A model generated the notes under the pieces. The model had not been told where the DNA came from, did not search any database, and saw only the letters and a program-made list of their open reading frames with translations. 64,000 nucleotides of DNA from Pseudomonas sp. CC120222-01a (GTDB taxonomy: Bacteria; Pseudomonadota; Gammaproteobacteria; Pseudomonadales; Pseudomonadaceae), in contig NZ_QEQQ01000001.1 in the NCBI RefSeq assembly GCF_003097235.1, positions 248,001 to 312,000 of the forward strand. The letters are read 5' to 3'. Made by a program: the position numbers and the translations under genes. Each line of letters opens with the position of its first letter. Position 1 is the stretch's first letter. Shown here piece after piece: positions 18,323 to 27,630 of the stretch.

Positions 18323-21184
18323 TCAGAATTTTCGTGCCAACTGAGAGCTTTGCTGCTTCATGCCATAAAGGGCCCGCCGCTGGTTGAACCCTTCAATATT
18401 TCTAATCACCCCTGCACCTTGATAACCAGTAACCTTCAAGCTGAGATATCCTTCCCACCATAACGCATGACTAAGAGACTGAGCAAACGAACGCAACTGC
18501 TCCCATCCGACATCCAGAGTCAGTGCCGAAACATCAATGCGCGGATCAAAGGCTCGTTGTAATGCCCGTGGCGCGAATGAACTAGGTGCCAGCACATCTG
18601 CGCTATTACAAGCGAGCACGCGAATATCCTGGTATTCTCTTGGCAAGCCCTGACTATGCAACACCTTCGCTAACTCACCCGCTGAAACCGTCTTACCAAC
18701 TCCATCAATAGAATCAGCAATCGAATCCATTCCCGCAGCGCCATGCCCAACTATATATATCTTACTACCACCCGAATCTAAACTGCGCAAAACTCCCGTC
18801 TTGTCATTGCTCAGCACTTCAAGCTTGCCAACCAACTCAACCTCCATTGCTAGAGCCACCGACTGCTGATTGAGCTCATCAAATTGCCGAGGATTTTCCG
18901 CCCTGATCTGCTCGAGCGAAAGACCCGTCTCCCGCATATAATCATTTTTCTCCCGCTCATGAGCCTCTAATATGCTTCTCATCTTTTCGGCATGAGCCCT
19001 CATTAGCTCCTGCAGCTCGGCTTTGGCATCATCATCGTTAACTATCACGGAGCGCATTGCCTTCCCGGCTTGATAACGTGTCAATGCGTAGCCTGAAATC
19101 AAGCTCGCTATATCTCCGCTCGTGAGCGACGTATAAATGTAGCCCACCTTTTCGATCGGACTCATACCGTCTGGGTCGTATAGCTTCAGTGGATTATTTC
19201 TAACCATGCGATACAGATTAAGCCCATCCACTGTCCCTGCCGGGTCCACACTCAACCAGCGCCCAACCCAAGGCTGGTAATAGCGATAACCGTAGTAGTA
19301 CAGGCCTGTCGCATCGCGCTCTTTCCCGGAGTAACGAAGGGTCTTGCAGTCGGCTTCGATCTGGCTGCGCGCCGCCCAGACGGACGTGCCGCCGAACGGG
19401 TAGTATTCCTCCCGGCTAATCACTGTCCCCTGCCCATCCAGTTCCAGCCCGCTGCTGCCGATGAGGTTGTGATAGCTGTAGCGGACCTGATCATTGTCCA
19501 GGCCTGCCGGCAAGCCACTTGCCCAGTGCAGCACCTGCACTTCTGCGCCTCCCCCTGCTGCGACCTTGATCACTTGCAGGCGGGTATCTTCGCCGGTGTC
19601 GCGCAACTCTAGGGCATCCAGATACAGCACTCGCTGAGCATGAGTGACATCCGCAGCCTGCTGCTCGCTCACCTTGAGCAGGCGCATCCCGTCACTGCCA
19701 TAGCGGTACCACTCGCGATCATCCACGCCCGCCTCACGTTCGATCGGTTTCACCTGCGCCAACTCACCCCGCGCATTCCAGCGCAGATCCTGCCCGGCCA
19801 GCAGCTCCAGTTGATGGCCACCGGCATCGAACAGTTCATCCACCTGCTCAGGCAATAGGCCCTCACGCGCCAGCACCGCGCGGTTGCTGCGGTTGGAGAC
19901 GGTCATTCGAGTGGTGTAGACGTTGTTGCTGGCCGGGGCGCTGTGTTGAATCTGGGTGAGGTTACCTGCGCGGTCGTAGCTGTAGCGGCGCGTGTAATTT
20001 GTGAGGGCGCTCTCGTCGGTTGGCAAGGGAACCAGTACATCAGGCAGCTGTGGCCCCTGAGCACCACGTCCGACCATCTCCCGCCCCGTTGCCTGCACCA
20101 GCTGGTACAGGCTGTCGTAGGTGAAGGTACTTTCTGCCGCTACCTTCTGATTGCGCCAGAAGCGGGTAGCTTCGGCGTCATTGCGCACACTCTGCACATT
20201 TCCTACTGGGTCGTAACGGTAGCGCAGGTCCTGCAGCGTTGTGGCAGCGGACGTTCGCGTGCCTGGGCGCTGCACACGAATGCCTGTCAGCCTTTGCGTC
20301 ATTGGATCGAGGCGGTAGTCCGTGATTACCCCATTACCATGGACTTCCTGCTGCTTGTGTCCCGATGGCGAAAAACGCAAGAAAGCAACTATCACCTGCT
20401 CAACCTGGCCTTGCAGGGTCAACCAACTGCCCTGCAACTGCCCGGCAACGTCATAGGCCTGGCGCTGCTGGTGGCCCCGCGCATCTGTCAGGGTCAACTG
20501 GATTCCCGTGGCATCAAGCGTACGCAACGTCACGTAGCGCTCTGGCTCCAGTGTGGTCTGCCATGCTTGCTCGTCGTCACCCGCCCAGTCCGCCTCGTCT
20601 TCGCCTACAAGCACGCGTCGAATCTGGGCCAGCGCTGAGCCGCTGAGCGCGACGTTTTGCAGTTCGATGAGGCCTGCGGTGTCGTAGTGGCGCACGCACT
20701 GACCGGCAAGGTTGCGGTTCTTCTCGACTGGGCTTAAACCCGCCCAGCGGTAGCGCTCTGCGGCACGCGGCAGCGCTTCTCCGGCGCCCTGCTCCGTCAC
20801 GACCAGCAGCCGGCCTGGTAGCGAAGGTGCTTCATGGAAGCAGGCTTGGCTGACTCCAGTCGCACTGACCGCCAGCAACGGACGCCCGGCCACGTCAGGC
20901 AGGGCCACGCTCGAGCCGGCATCGACACTTTCGGTGTACAGCGTTCGCCCAGCCAGGTCGCTGTGCCAGCGAAAGTTCGGGATAGCCGTTTCGGCAAGAC
21001 GCGGATCAAGGCTTTGTGCAAGGTTGCCACGGGTATCGTGCCGATGCCGGGTGATGCGCAGCTCAACGGCTTCTGTTGTCTGTGCCCGATAACACGCCAG
21101 CTCACCCACCGGCAAACCGCGAGAACACAGCACCACCAGGCTGGGAGTGCTTGCATGCAATGCAGAGGAGTTGAAGATCGCCAT
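18323..21184 (-). CDS. TccC-like RHS protein with C80-type cysteine protease-like tip (copy 1)
   Basis: A 953-residue protein from the ATG at 21184 (MAIFNSSALHAS); a GTG at 21202 would add six residues. Most of it is RHS/YD-repeat shell (for example YDVAGQLQG, YDPVGNVQSV, YSYDRAGNLTQI), ending in the core PWVGRWLSVDPAGTVDGLNL plus YRMVRNNP. The DPAG region matches the self-cleaving aspartyl site of Tc-toxin C subunits. The ~280-residue tip starts at DPDG near residue 678. It contains IYIVGHGAAG (His814) and, 45 residues on, VLACNSAD (Cys859), then SFAPRAL and VTGYQGAG. This order resembles peptidase C80 domains of MARTX and TcdB. The tip DNA is much AT-richer than the core. No N-terminal transport domain, TcA/TcB partner or immunity gene is adjacent. 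Either effector or self-processing role is possible. Confidence 0.8.
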   Translation of the reverse strand: MAIFNSSALHASTPSLVVLCSRGLPVGELACYRAQTTEAVELRITRHRHDTRGNLAQSLDPRLAETAIPNFRWHSDLAGRTLYTESVDAGSSVALPDVAGRPLLAVSATGVSQACFHEAPSLPGRLLVVTEQGAGEALPRAAERYRWAGLSPVEKNRNLAGQCVRHYDTAGLIELQNVALSGSALAQIRRVLVGEDEADWAGDDEQAWQTTLEPERYVTLRTLDATGIQLTLTDARGHQQRQAYDVAGQLQGSWLTLQGQVEQVIVAFLRFSPSGHKQQEVHGNGVITDYRLDPMTQRLTGIRVQRPGTRTSAATTLQDLRYRYDPVGNVQSVRNDAEATRFWRNQKVAAESTFTYDSLYQLVQATGREMVGRGAQGPQLPDVLVPLPTDESALTNYTRRYSYDRAGNLTQIQHSAPASNNVYTTRMTVSNRSNRAVLAREGLLPEQVDELFDAGGHQLELLAGQDLRWNARGELAQVKPIEREAGVDDREWYRYGSDGMRLLKVSEQQAADVTHAQRVLYLDALELRDTGEDTRLQVIKVAAGGGAEVQVLHWASGLPAGLDNDQVRYSYHNLIGSSGLELDGQGTVISREEYYPFGGTSVWAARSQIEADCKTLRYSGKERDATGLYYYGYRYYQPWVGRWLSVDPAGTVDGLNLYRMVRNNPLKLYDPDGMSPIEKVGYIYTSLTSGDIASLISGYALTRYQAGKAMRSVIVNDDDAKAELQELMRAHAEKMRSILEAHEREKNDYMRETGLSLEQIRAENPRQFDELNQQSVALAMEVELVGKLEVLSNDKTGVLRSLDSGGSKIYIVGHGAAGMDSIADSIDGVGKTVSAGELAKVLHSQGLPREYQDIRVLACNSADVLAPSSFAPRALQRAFDPRIDVSALTLDVGWEQLRSFAQSLSHALWWEGYLSLKVTGYQGAGVIRNIEGFNQRRALYGMKQQSSQLARKF
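19216..21066. repeat. ~1.85-kb direct repeat, copy A (RHS core)
   Basis: This segment is nearly identical to 22140-23975, with an offset of 2924 bases at the core end and 2909 at the 5' end. The 15-base difference is a five-codon indel (residues around GTRTSAATTLQD versus GIRTLQD). Similarity drops sharply after the RMVRNNP codons and again near the 5' end of the genes. Confidence 0.85.
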
Positions 21185-21240
21185 GGCTGAAATCCATTTC
21201 ACGGGTGTGAATACATTGATCTGCCCGATAGGTCACGCAC

Positions 21241-24093
21241 TCAGAATCTACGACTTACCAAAGACCGCCTTCTTTGATCACCTGCGTCGCCTATTATACG
21301 TAAATGGTGCCCTTCTCTACCCTCACGCAAACCGTCGCCATGATAGCCAGTCACACCCATCTGCATGTATCCATTGGCCCTCATGCCTTCTGCAAGTGAG
21401 AGGGCAACAGGTTTCTTTCCTGGTATCTGCTCCCAACTCATACCCAAGTAAAATTTCGACGTATCAATAACAGGAGTAGCGGCACCCTCTAACACTGCAG
21501 GGTCAAATGAAGCCGCAGGGATGGCGTCTGCACTGCCACACCCGGCAACGCGAATATCCTGAAAGTCCTTGGGCAGCCCGCCCTCCACAAGTAACTGCGC
21601 AATCTGAATTGTGTCGAGGACCCCACCCGCGCCACTTGCACTAGCAGTAACTATGTTTTCTCCTGCTAACGCATGCCCGATTATATATAATTTTGAGCGC
21701 TGAGATTCAAGCGCAGCTAATGCACGGCCATTTTCGTTGCTTTGAATCTCAATGCCTCCCAAAACACGGTAGCGCGTAATAATTATTTCCCGAACAGCTT
21801 TAAAATCACTATACTTCCGCGGCAACCTCGCCTTCAAATCCGCCCAACTCATTTTCTGCCTGGCCAGTGCAACCCTATAACTCGCCCATATCTCACTTAA
21901 TTTATTCGACAGCTTTAATTTCTCAGCATGAACAGCGCTCTCCAACTTGGCTTTCGCCTTATCATCACGCGCAATAACTGGTCGTAACGGCTTGCCTTTC
22001 AACTGGCGCGAATAATTCTCACCTATAATTTGATAGAGAGCATCCCCTTCCTCGAAAAATGTAAATATAAATCCCTCCCTTGAGTTACTCCCCTTAGGAT
22101 CGTGGTATGTTTGCGGATTATTCCTGACCATCCTGAACACGTTAAGCCCATCTGTCGTTCCCGCAGGGTCCGCACTCAACCAACGGCCAGCCCAAGGCTG
22201 GTAATAGCGATAACCGTAGTAGTACAGGCCTGTCGCATCGCGCTCTTTCCCGGAGTAACGAAGGATCTTGTATTCGGCTTCGATCTGGCTGCGGGCCGCC
22301 CACACGGAAGTGCCGCCGAACGGGTAGTATTCCTCTCGGCTAATCACTGCTCCCTGCCCATCCAGCTCCAGCCCACTGCTACCGATGAGGTTGTGATAGC
22401 TGTAGCGGACCTGATCATTGTCCTGGCCTTCCGGCAAGCCACTGGCCCAGTGCAGCACCCGCACTTCTGCGCCTCCCCCTGCTGCGACCTTGATGACATG
22501 CAGGCGGCTAGTTTCATGGGTGTCGCGCAATTCCAGGCCGTCCAGATACAGCACCCGCTGAGCCTGTATCAGGTTCACCGCCTGCTGCTCGCTCACCTTG
22601 AGCAGGCGCATCCCGTCACTGCCATAGCGGTACCACTCGCGATCATCCACGCCCGCCTCACGTTCGATCGGTTTCACCTGCGCCAACTCACCCCGCGCAT
22701 TCCAGCGCAGATCCTGCCCGGCCAGCAGCTCCAGTTGATGGCCACCGGCATCGAACAGTTCATCCACCTGCTCAGGCAACAGGCCCTCACGCGCCAGCAC
22801 CGCGCGGTTGCTGCGGTTGGAGACGGTCATTCGAGTGGTGTAGGCGTTGTTGCTGGCCGGGGCGCTGTGTTGAATCTGGGTGAGGTTGCCTGCGCGGTCG
22901 TAGCTGTAGCGGCGCGTGTAATTTGTGAGGGCGCTCTCGTCGGTTGGCAAGGGAACCAGTACATCAGGCAACTGTGGCCCCTGAGCACCACGTCCGACCA
23001 TCTCCCGCCCCGTTGCCTGCACCAGCTGGTACAGGCTGTCGTAGGTGAAGGTACTCTCTGCCGTTACCTTCTGATTGCGCCAGAAGCGGATGGCTTCGGC
23101 GTCATTGCGCACACTCTGCACATTGCCCACCGGGTCGTAACGATAGTGCAGATCTTGCAGCGTCCTTATGCCTGAGCGCTGCACACGGATGCCAGTCAGC
23201 CTTTGGGTCATTGGATCGAGGGCGTAGTACGTGACCATTCCATTACCATGGACCTCCTGCTGCTTATGCCCCGCCGGCGTATAGCGCTGGGAGGCAACGA
23301 TCACCTGCTCTGCCTGGCCTTGCAGGGTCAACCAACTGCCCTGCAACTGCCCGGCAACGTCATAGGCTTGGCGCTGCTGGTGGCCCCGCGCATCTGTCAG
23401 GGTCAACTGGACTCCCGTGGCATCAAGCGTACGCAACGTCACGTAGCGCTCTGGCTCCAGTGTGGTCTGCCATGCTTGCTCGTCGTCACCCGCCCAGTCC
23501 GCCTCGTCTTCGCCTACAAGCACGCGTCGAATCTGGGCCAGCGCTGAGCCGCTGAGCGCGACGTTTTGCAGTTCGATGAGGCCTGCGGTGTCGTAGTGGC
23601 GCACGCACTGACCGGCAAGGTTGCGGTTCTTCTCGGCTGGGCTTAAACCCGCCCAGCGGTAGCGCTCTGCAACACGCGGCAGCGCTTCTCCGGCGCCCTG
23701 CTCCGTCACGACCAGCAGCCGGCCTGGTAGCGAAGGTGCTTCATGGAAGCAGGCTTGGCTGACTCCAGTCGCACTGACCGCCAGCAACGGACGCCCGGCC
23801 ACGTCAGGCAGGGCCACGCTCGAGCCGGCATCGACACTTTCGGTGTACAGCGTTCGCCCAGCCAGGTCGCTGTGCCAGCGAAAGTTCGGGATAGCCGTTT
23901 CGGCAAGACGCGGATCAAGGCTTTGTGCAAGGTTGCCACGGGTATCGTGCCGATGCCGGGTGATGTGCAATTCAACGATGTCTGCGGCATCGTTACGATA
24001 ACTGTCGACCTCGCGTACCGGTAGACCGCGCACGCAAAGTACCGCCAATCTGGGAGTGCCAGCGTGCAAAGCAGGGGCATTGAAAGAAGCCAT
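21241..24093 (-). CDS. TccC-like RHS protein with C80-type cysteine protease-like tip (copy 2)
   Basis: A 950-residue protein from the ATG at 24093 (MASFNAPALHAG); a TTG at 24099 is the alternative start. Residues about 20-680 are nearly the same RHS shell as copy 1, again ending PWAGRWLSADPAGTTDGLNV and RMVRNNP. The tip has diverged but keeps the architecture: a basic, helical linker (KPLRPVIARDDKAKAKLE), then LYIIGHALAG (His807), then VAGCGSAD (Cys852) 45 residues later, SFDPAVL and VTGYHGDGL. The first Gly after His is Ala here (GHA instead of GHG). Its stop lies 56 bases before the copy 1 start, so the two are likely co-transcribed. No signal peptide or secretion partner is visible. Confidence 0.8.
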   Translation of the reverse strand: MASFNAPALHAGTPRLAVLCVRGLPVREVDSYRNDAADIVELHITRHRHDTRGNLAQSLDPRLAETAIPNFRWHSDLAGRTLYTESVDAGSSVALPDVAGRPLLAVSATGVSQACFHEAPSLPGRLLVVTEQGAGEALPRVAERYRWAGLSPAEKNRNLAGQCVRHYDTAGLIELQNVALSGSALAQIRRVLVGEDEADWAGDDEQAWQTTLEPERYVTLRTLDATGVQLTLTDARGHQQRQAYDVAGQLQGSWLTLQGQAEQVIVASQRYTPAGHKQQEVHGNGMVTYYALDPMTQRLTGIRVQRSGIRTLQDLHYRYDPVGNVQSVRNDAEAIRFWRNQKVTAESTFTYDSLYQLVQATGREMVGRGAQGPQLPDVLVPLPTDESALTNYTRRYSYDRAGNLTQIQHSAPASNNAYTTRMTVSNRSNRAVLAREGLLPEQVDELFDAGGHQLELLAGQDLRWNARGELAQVKPIEREAGVDDREWYRYGSDGMRLLKVSEQQAVNLIQAQRVLYLDGLELRDTHETSRLHVIKVAAGGGAEVRVLHWASGLPEGQDNDQVRYSYHNLIGSSGLELDGQGAVISREEYYPFGGTSVWAARSQIEAEYKILRYSGKERDATGLYYYGYRYYQPWAGRWLSADPAGTTDGLNVFRMVRNNPQTYHDPKGSNSREGFIFTFFEEGDALYQIIGENYSRQLKGKPLRPVIARDDKAKAKLESAVHAEKLKLSNKLSEIWASYRVALARQKMSWADLKARLPRKYSDFKAVREIIITRYRVLGGIEIQSNENGRALAALESQRSKLYIIGHALAGENIVTASASGAGGVLDTIQIAQLLVEGGLPKDFQDIRVAGCGSADAIPAASFDPAVLEGAATPVIDTSKFYLGMSWEQIPGKKPVALSLAEGMRANGYMQMGVTGYHGDGLREGREGHHLRIIGDAGDQRRRSLVSRRF
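22140..23975. repeat. ~1.84-kb direct repeat, copy B (RHS core)
   Basis: Partner of 19216-21066. Two directly repeated cores in tandem can recombine, which would delete one gene or fuse one core to the other tip. Confidence 0.85.
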
Positions 24094-24283
24094 GGCCAAG
24101 ATCGCTCAAGTGATGTGTGCACTGATCCGCTCGGTAAGCATCAATGCAAGCTCTGCAACACTTCAGCCATACGCCTCCCTTGCCGACAGCGTAGCCAATG
24201 CAAGGCGGTTGCGCGAGGTTGAGTGAACGCGCCTGCCCGTGGCCTGTCCCAGCATTAACCCCAGCAGCCTATGAGGAGCCACC

Positions 24284-25078
24284 GTGAACCTCGAAGCCGG
24301 CAGCCCAGGTTTCGCCAGCACTAGCCAGGCCCCCGCCGTGCATCGGTTGCGGGTGCTGACGGTGAACACCCACAAGGGCTTCACCGCCTTCAACCGGCGC
24401 TTCATCCTGCCTGAGCTGCGCGAGGCGGTGCGCAGCACCCAGGCCGATATCGTGTTCCTTCAGGAAGTGCTCGGCAGCCACGACCGCCATGCCGCGCGCT
24501 ACCCCGGCTGGCCGCAGACCTCGCAGTACGAATTCCTCGCCGACAGCATGTGGAGCGACTTCGCCTATGGCCGCAATGCGGTCTACCCCGACGGCCATCA
24601 CGGCAATGCGCTGCTGTCCAAATACCCGATCATCGAACATCGCAACCTCGACGTATCGATCACCGGCCCCGAGCGCCGCGGCCTGCTGCACTGCATCCTC
24701 GACGTCCCTGGCCAGCACAAGGTGCATGCCATCTGCGTGCACCTGTCGCTGCTGGAAAGCCACCGGCAGAAGCAGCTGCAGCTGCTGCGCCAGTTGCTCG
24801 ATGGGTTGCCTGCTGATGCGCCGGTGATCATCGCCGGCGACTTCAACGACTGGCAGCAGCACGGCAACCGCACCCTGCGCCTGCAGCGCGGCCTGCACGA
24901 GGCCTTCGAGCGCCACCATGGTCTGCTCGCTCGCACCTACCCTGCCCGCCTGCCATTGCTGCGCCTGGACCGCATTTACCTGCGCAACGCCGATAGCCAT
25001 GCACCGCAGATTCTGGGGCACAAACCTTGGACGCATCTATCGGACCATTTGCCGCTGAGTGTCGAGGTCAGGCTGTAG
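24284..25078 (+). CDS. EEP-family phosphodiesterase/phosphatase (YbhP-like), cytoplasmic
   Basis: A 264-residue endonuclease/exonuclease/phosphatase-fold protein. It starts at the GTG at 24284, which has GAGGAG 5 bases upstream. Catalytic blocks in order: LTVNTHKGF (Asn), [10 protein letters not shown] (metal Glu), [18 protein letters not shown] (Asp/Asn) and [12 protein letters not shown] (Ser-Asp-His). There is no signal peptide. YbhP-like members often sit beside cardiolipin synthases, but none is present here. The substrate may be a phospholipid headgroup or nucleic acid; I cannot decide. Confidence 0.88.
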   Translation: MNLEAGSPGFASTSQAPAVHRLRVLTVNTHKGFTAFNRRFILPELREAVRSTQADIVFLQEVLGSHDRHAARYPGWPQTSQYEFLADSMWSDFAYGRNAVYPDGHHGNALLSKYPIIEHRNLDVSITGPERRGLLHCILDVPGQHKVHAICVHLSLLESHRQKQLQLLRQLLDGLPADAPVIIAGDFNDWQQHGNRTLRLQRGLHEAFERHHGLLARTYPARLPLLRLDRIYLRNADSHAPQILGHKPWTHLSDHLPLSVEVRL

Positions 25079-25090
25079 TGTCGCAAGCAC

Positions 25091-26086
25091 TCAATCGTCA
25101 TCGGGCCCGATGCACACCGAGGTGCGAATCATCTGATGATCGGAGAGTCGCTGACGAAACGCTTGTGCGCTCAAGCCCGGAATCCAGTCCCCGGGTGCCA
25201 CGACATCGAAGGCCATTGAGGGGTCAGCAGTCTCCATGACACAGCTCCCGCTCGTTTCAGGTTGATCGCTCATGAGGAAAATCCGGTCGAACGGCGCATC
25301 CGTGTAGCGCTCGTCGGTTGTCAGCCAGGTGGCCTGCTCCGAACTGTTGCAATCCCTCATGCCCTTGCTTTTAAGCAGCCTTGCACCGGGCTCGTTCGTG
25401 CTGAGCATGTTGCTGTCGCCCATAAGGATGACATCGTCTTCTCCCTCCCGGGAGCGCACGGTTTCCAGGCCCTTGAGGATCAGATGAACTTCAAGCTCGC
25501 GCTGCACCTCGGTGTTCTTGCCGCCATTGGCCTTCAAATGCAGCGGTACGAACAGGAAGTCGCTTTTGCCCTGACCTGCCGACAGCTTCACTGCGTACGG
25601 CGTACGATTGAGCGGTACCTTTTTCCAATCAGCCCCCATCAGCTCGACTTGCCGCTGCTGGTCACTGCCTGCGACGCTCCACGGCCCTCCCGTCAATTGC
25701 ACGTGATTGCCGTTCCAGGCCAATCCGGTCCACTGATCATTCTGCCTGGACGCCAGCGGGTGCTTTTCGAACAGTTTGTAGTGCCACGCCGCTCCCTGGC
25801 TGTTGAGCAAGGCGAAGGCTTCATCCAGCTGAGCATTGACCGCCTCACCCGTGCTGGATCGGGTAACTGAAATCTCCGACATGGCAAGTACATCGACCCT
25901 GGACGCCTGGATGTACGACGCGATATCCGCCGGGAGTTGGCGACCCAGGTTGTTTCGCACGTCCGAACCCAGCCATTCGATATTCCAGGCGCCAATAGCC
26001 AGATTCGATTCACAGACGCTGTGGGAAGCCTGGGCCTGGAAGGCAGGCAGGATCAATGCCGAGGCCAGTAGAAAATAGTGTTTCAT
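25091..26086 (-). CDS. Secreted EEP-family nuclease/phosphatase
   Basis: A 331-residue protein with a clear Sec signal peptide (MKHYFLLASALILPAFQAQA, cleavage before S). The EEP fold follows: LAIGAWNIEWLG, VLAMSEIS (metal Glu), VPLHLKANGGKNTEVQRELE, VILMGDSNM and RQRLSDHQMI (Ser-Asp-His). The exported location and family suggest an extracellular or periplasmic nuclease or phosphodiesterase. Several Cys (CES, RDCNSS, GSCVME, SVCIG) could form disulfides. It converges with the cytoplasmic EEP gene, leaving 12 bases between stops. Confidence 0.85.
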   Translation of the reverse strand: MKHYFLLASALILPAFQAQASHSVCESNLAIGAWNIEWLGSDVRNNLGRQLPADIASYIQASRVDVLAMSEISVTRSSTGEAVNAQLDEAFALLNSQGAAWHYKLFEKHPLASRQNDQWTGLAWNGNHVQLTGGPWSVAGSDQQRQVELMGADWKKVPLNRTPYAVKLSAGQGKSDFLFVPLHLKANGGKNTEVQRELEVHLILKGLETVRSREGEDDVILMGDSNMLSTNEPGARLLKSKGMRDCNSSEQATWLTTDERYTDAPFDRIFLMSDQPETSGSCVMETADPSMAFDVVAPGDWIPGLSAQAFRQRLSDHQMIRTSVCIGPDDD

Positions 26087-26536
26087 GACGTTCTCCAGTC
26101 GCTATGGGAAGGGCCGGCTGAGCAGCCGACCTTCATCCTGCGAGTGCGAACGTCCAGGTATCAGTTGGAATCAGGTCACAGCTTGCCCTCCCCAATCTCT
26201 CCTTCGGATCGGTTAGCAATGATTCGGCATAGCCCTCACCGGGCAAATAGCGAAGGCCCATATCAACAAGGTCATTACACTAGAAATCAATGAGTTGAAG
26301 GAACTCACGGTATTTACACAGCGTGTTCACGCTTTCTTGACGCAAGCGCCGGTCTCTCCTTAGCTGAACAGTATCACTAGACGTAAAAACTCGCGCCGGG
26401 CCTCTAGCTCGCGCCTTTGCTCGCGCCTGCGAAAGCTGGCGTGCTGGTTTGGGTCGCCCTCTGTTTTTGCCGTACAGCTCGTGACACGCAGGCCAGGTCC
26501 TTGGGCTGTACAACAAGAAAACAGAGGAGATCCGCC
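26087..26536 (+). other. 450-base divergent intergenic region, no gene seen
   Basis: It separates the secreted EEP gene from the autotransporter. It is AT-richer than the surroundings up to about 26390. It contains the short palindrome GCGTGTTCACGC near 26320, a TTGACG box at 26337 with no good -10, and three copies of CTCGCGCC at 26390, 26408 and 26420. An open frame from 26417 into the autotransporter has no ribosome site. Promoters for both flanking genes must lie here. Confidence 0.5.
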
Positions 26537-27616
26537 ATGAAAACAACCTCGAATCCCTTGCGCTTCGATCGTATTTTCTACGCGGTTTCCACGTCGATGC
26601 TTCTGGCAACCCCGGTGGAAACTTTCGCGTTCGAACTGCAGGAAGATCCGATGTCCCCCAGCTACCTGCAACAAGCGACGGTGCCGACGTTGTCGCTCGA
26701 CCCGGTCAGCGCCAGCGGCCTGAACATGGGTGCGCTGAACGCCTTCAGCGAGCAGATGGGCGAGCGGCACAGCCTGCCAGCCCCTGACCTGGTGGGCGGC
26801 CAGTGGGCGCAGTTCTTCCCTGGCGCCACACCGCAACCTGGTGCGCGGGCACCAGACCAGCTGGAAGCGCCCAGTCAGCAACTGATGATCGGCCCGGACT
26901 TGTTCGTGCGTGAAACCGCCGATGGCAACGTGCACCGTGCGGGGATTTTTGTGGGGCACAACAACCTGCAGAGCAGCCTCAGCGGTGCGCGGCCGTTGCT
27001 GGGGGACAAGCAACGTAACGCGGTCAACCTCAGTGGCGAGAGCCTGGGGGTGTACTGGAGCATGACCCATGAGCAAGGCTGGCACCTGGATGCCGTGGCC
27101 ATGGGCTCGCGCATCGAGGTGATGGGCCGCGGCGACAGCGGCCAGCGCCTGGATGACAGCGGCCATGCGATGACCTTTTCGGTGGAAGGCGGTTACCCGA
27201 TCGGCCTGGGGGGTGGCTGGGTGATCGAGCCTCAGGCGCAGTTGATCAACCAGCAGTTCTTCCCGGGCAATCAGGTGCAGGCAGAGACCTTGCAGGCCTT
27301 CGACAGCCAGCCCAGCTGGAGCGGCCGGGTCGGGGCCAAACTGTCCGGGCGCTACGAGGTGAAAGGCATGCCGATCGAGCCCTATGTACGAACCAACGTC
27401 TGGTATGACTTCAACGATACCAGCGATGTGAAGCTGGACCAGGTCGACAAGATCTCCAGCTCGCGCTATTCGACCACGGTGGAGTTGGGCTTGGGCTTGG
27501 TGGCACGGGTGACACCGACGGTGGCGCTGTTTGTCAGTGCCGATTACAGCAGTGATGTGGATGGCAACGATATTAATGGGTTGATTGGCAGTCTGGGAGT
27601 GCGGATGCGGTGGTAG
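26537..27616 (+). CDS. Autotransporter outer-membrane beta-barrel protein with almost no passenger
   Basis: A 359-residue protein from the ATG at 26537, which has GAGGAG 7 bases upstream. A signal peptide (MKTTSNPLRFDRIFYAVSTS... to ETFA) is followed by a short, Pro-rich stretch of about 80 residues. The pertactin-type barrel begins with GPDLFVRETADGNVHRAGIFVGHNN and includes GGYPIGLGGGWVIEPQAQL and RVGAKLSGRYEVKGMPIEPYVR. It ends in the aromatic-terminated strand GSLGVRMRW recognised by the BAM machinery. Normal autotransporters carry hundreds of passenger residues; here the passenger is missing, so the barrel itself may be the functional part or a remnant. Confidence 0.8.
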   Translation: MKTTSNPLRFDRIFYAVSTSMLLATPVETFAFELQEDPMSPSYLQQATVPTLSLDPVSASGLNMGALNAFSEQMGERHSLPAPDLVGGQWAQFFPGATPQPGARAPDQLEAPSQQLMIGPDLFVRETADGNVHRAGIFVGHNNLQSSLSGARPLLGDKQRNAVNLSGESLGVYWSMTHEQGWHLDAVAMGSRIEVMGRGDSGQRLDDSGHAMTFSVEGGYPIGLGGGWVIEPQAQLINQQFFPGNQVQAETLQAFDSQPSWSGRVGAKLSGRYEVKGMPIEPYVRTNVWYDFNDTSDVKLDQVDKISSSRYSTTVELGLGLVARVTPTVALFVSADYSSDVDGNDINGLIGSLGVRMRW

Positions 27617-27630
27617 GCCTGTGCCAATTT

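Noticed and set aside
26390..26427. Three CTCGCGCC copies as a regulatory array before the autotransporter
   Set aside because: The unit is short, the spacings (18 and 12 bases) are irregular, and such GC-rich octamers recur by chance.
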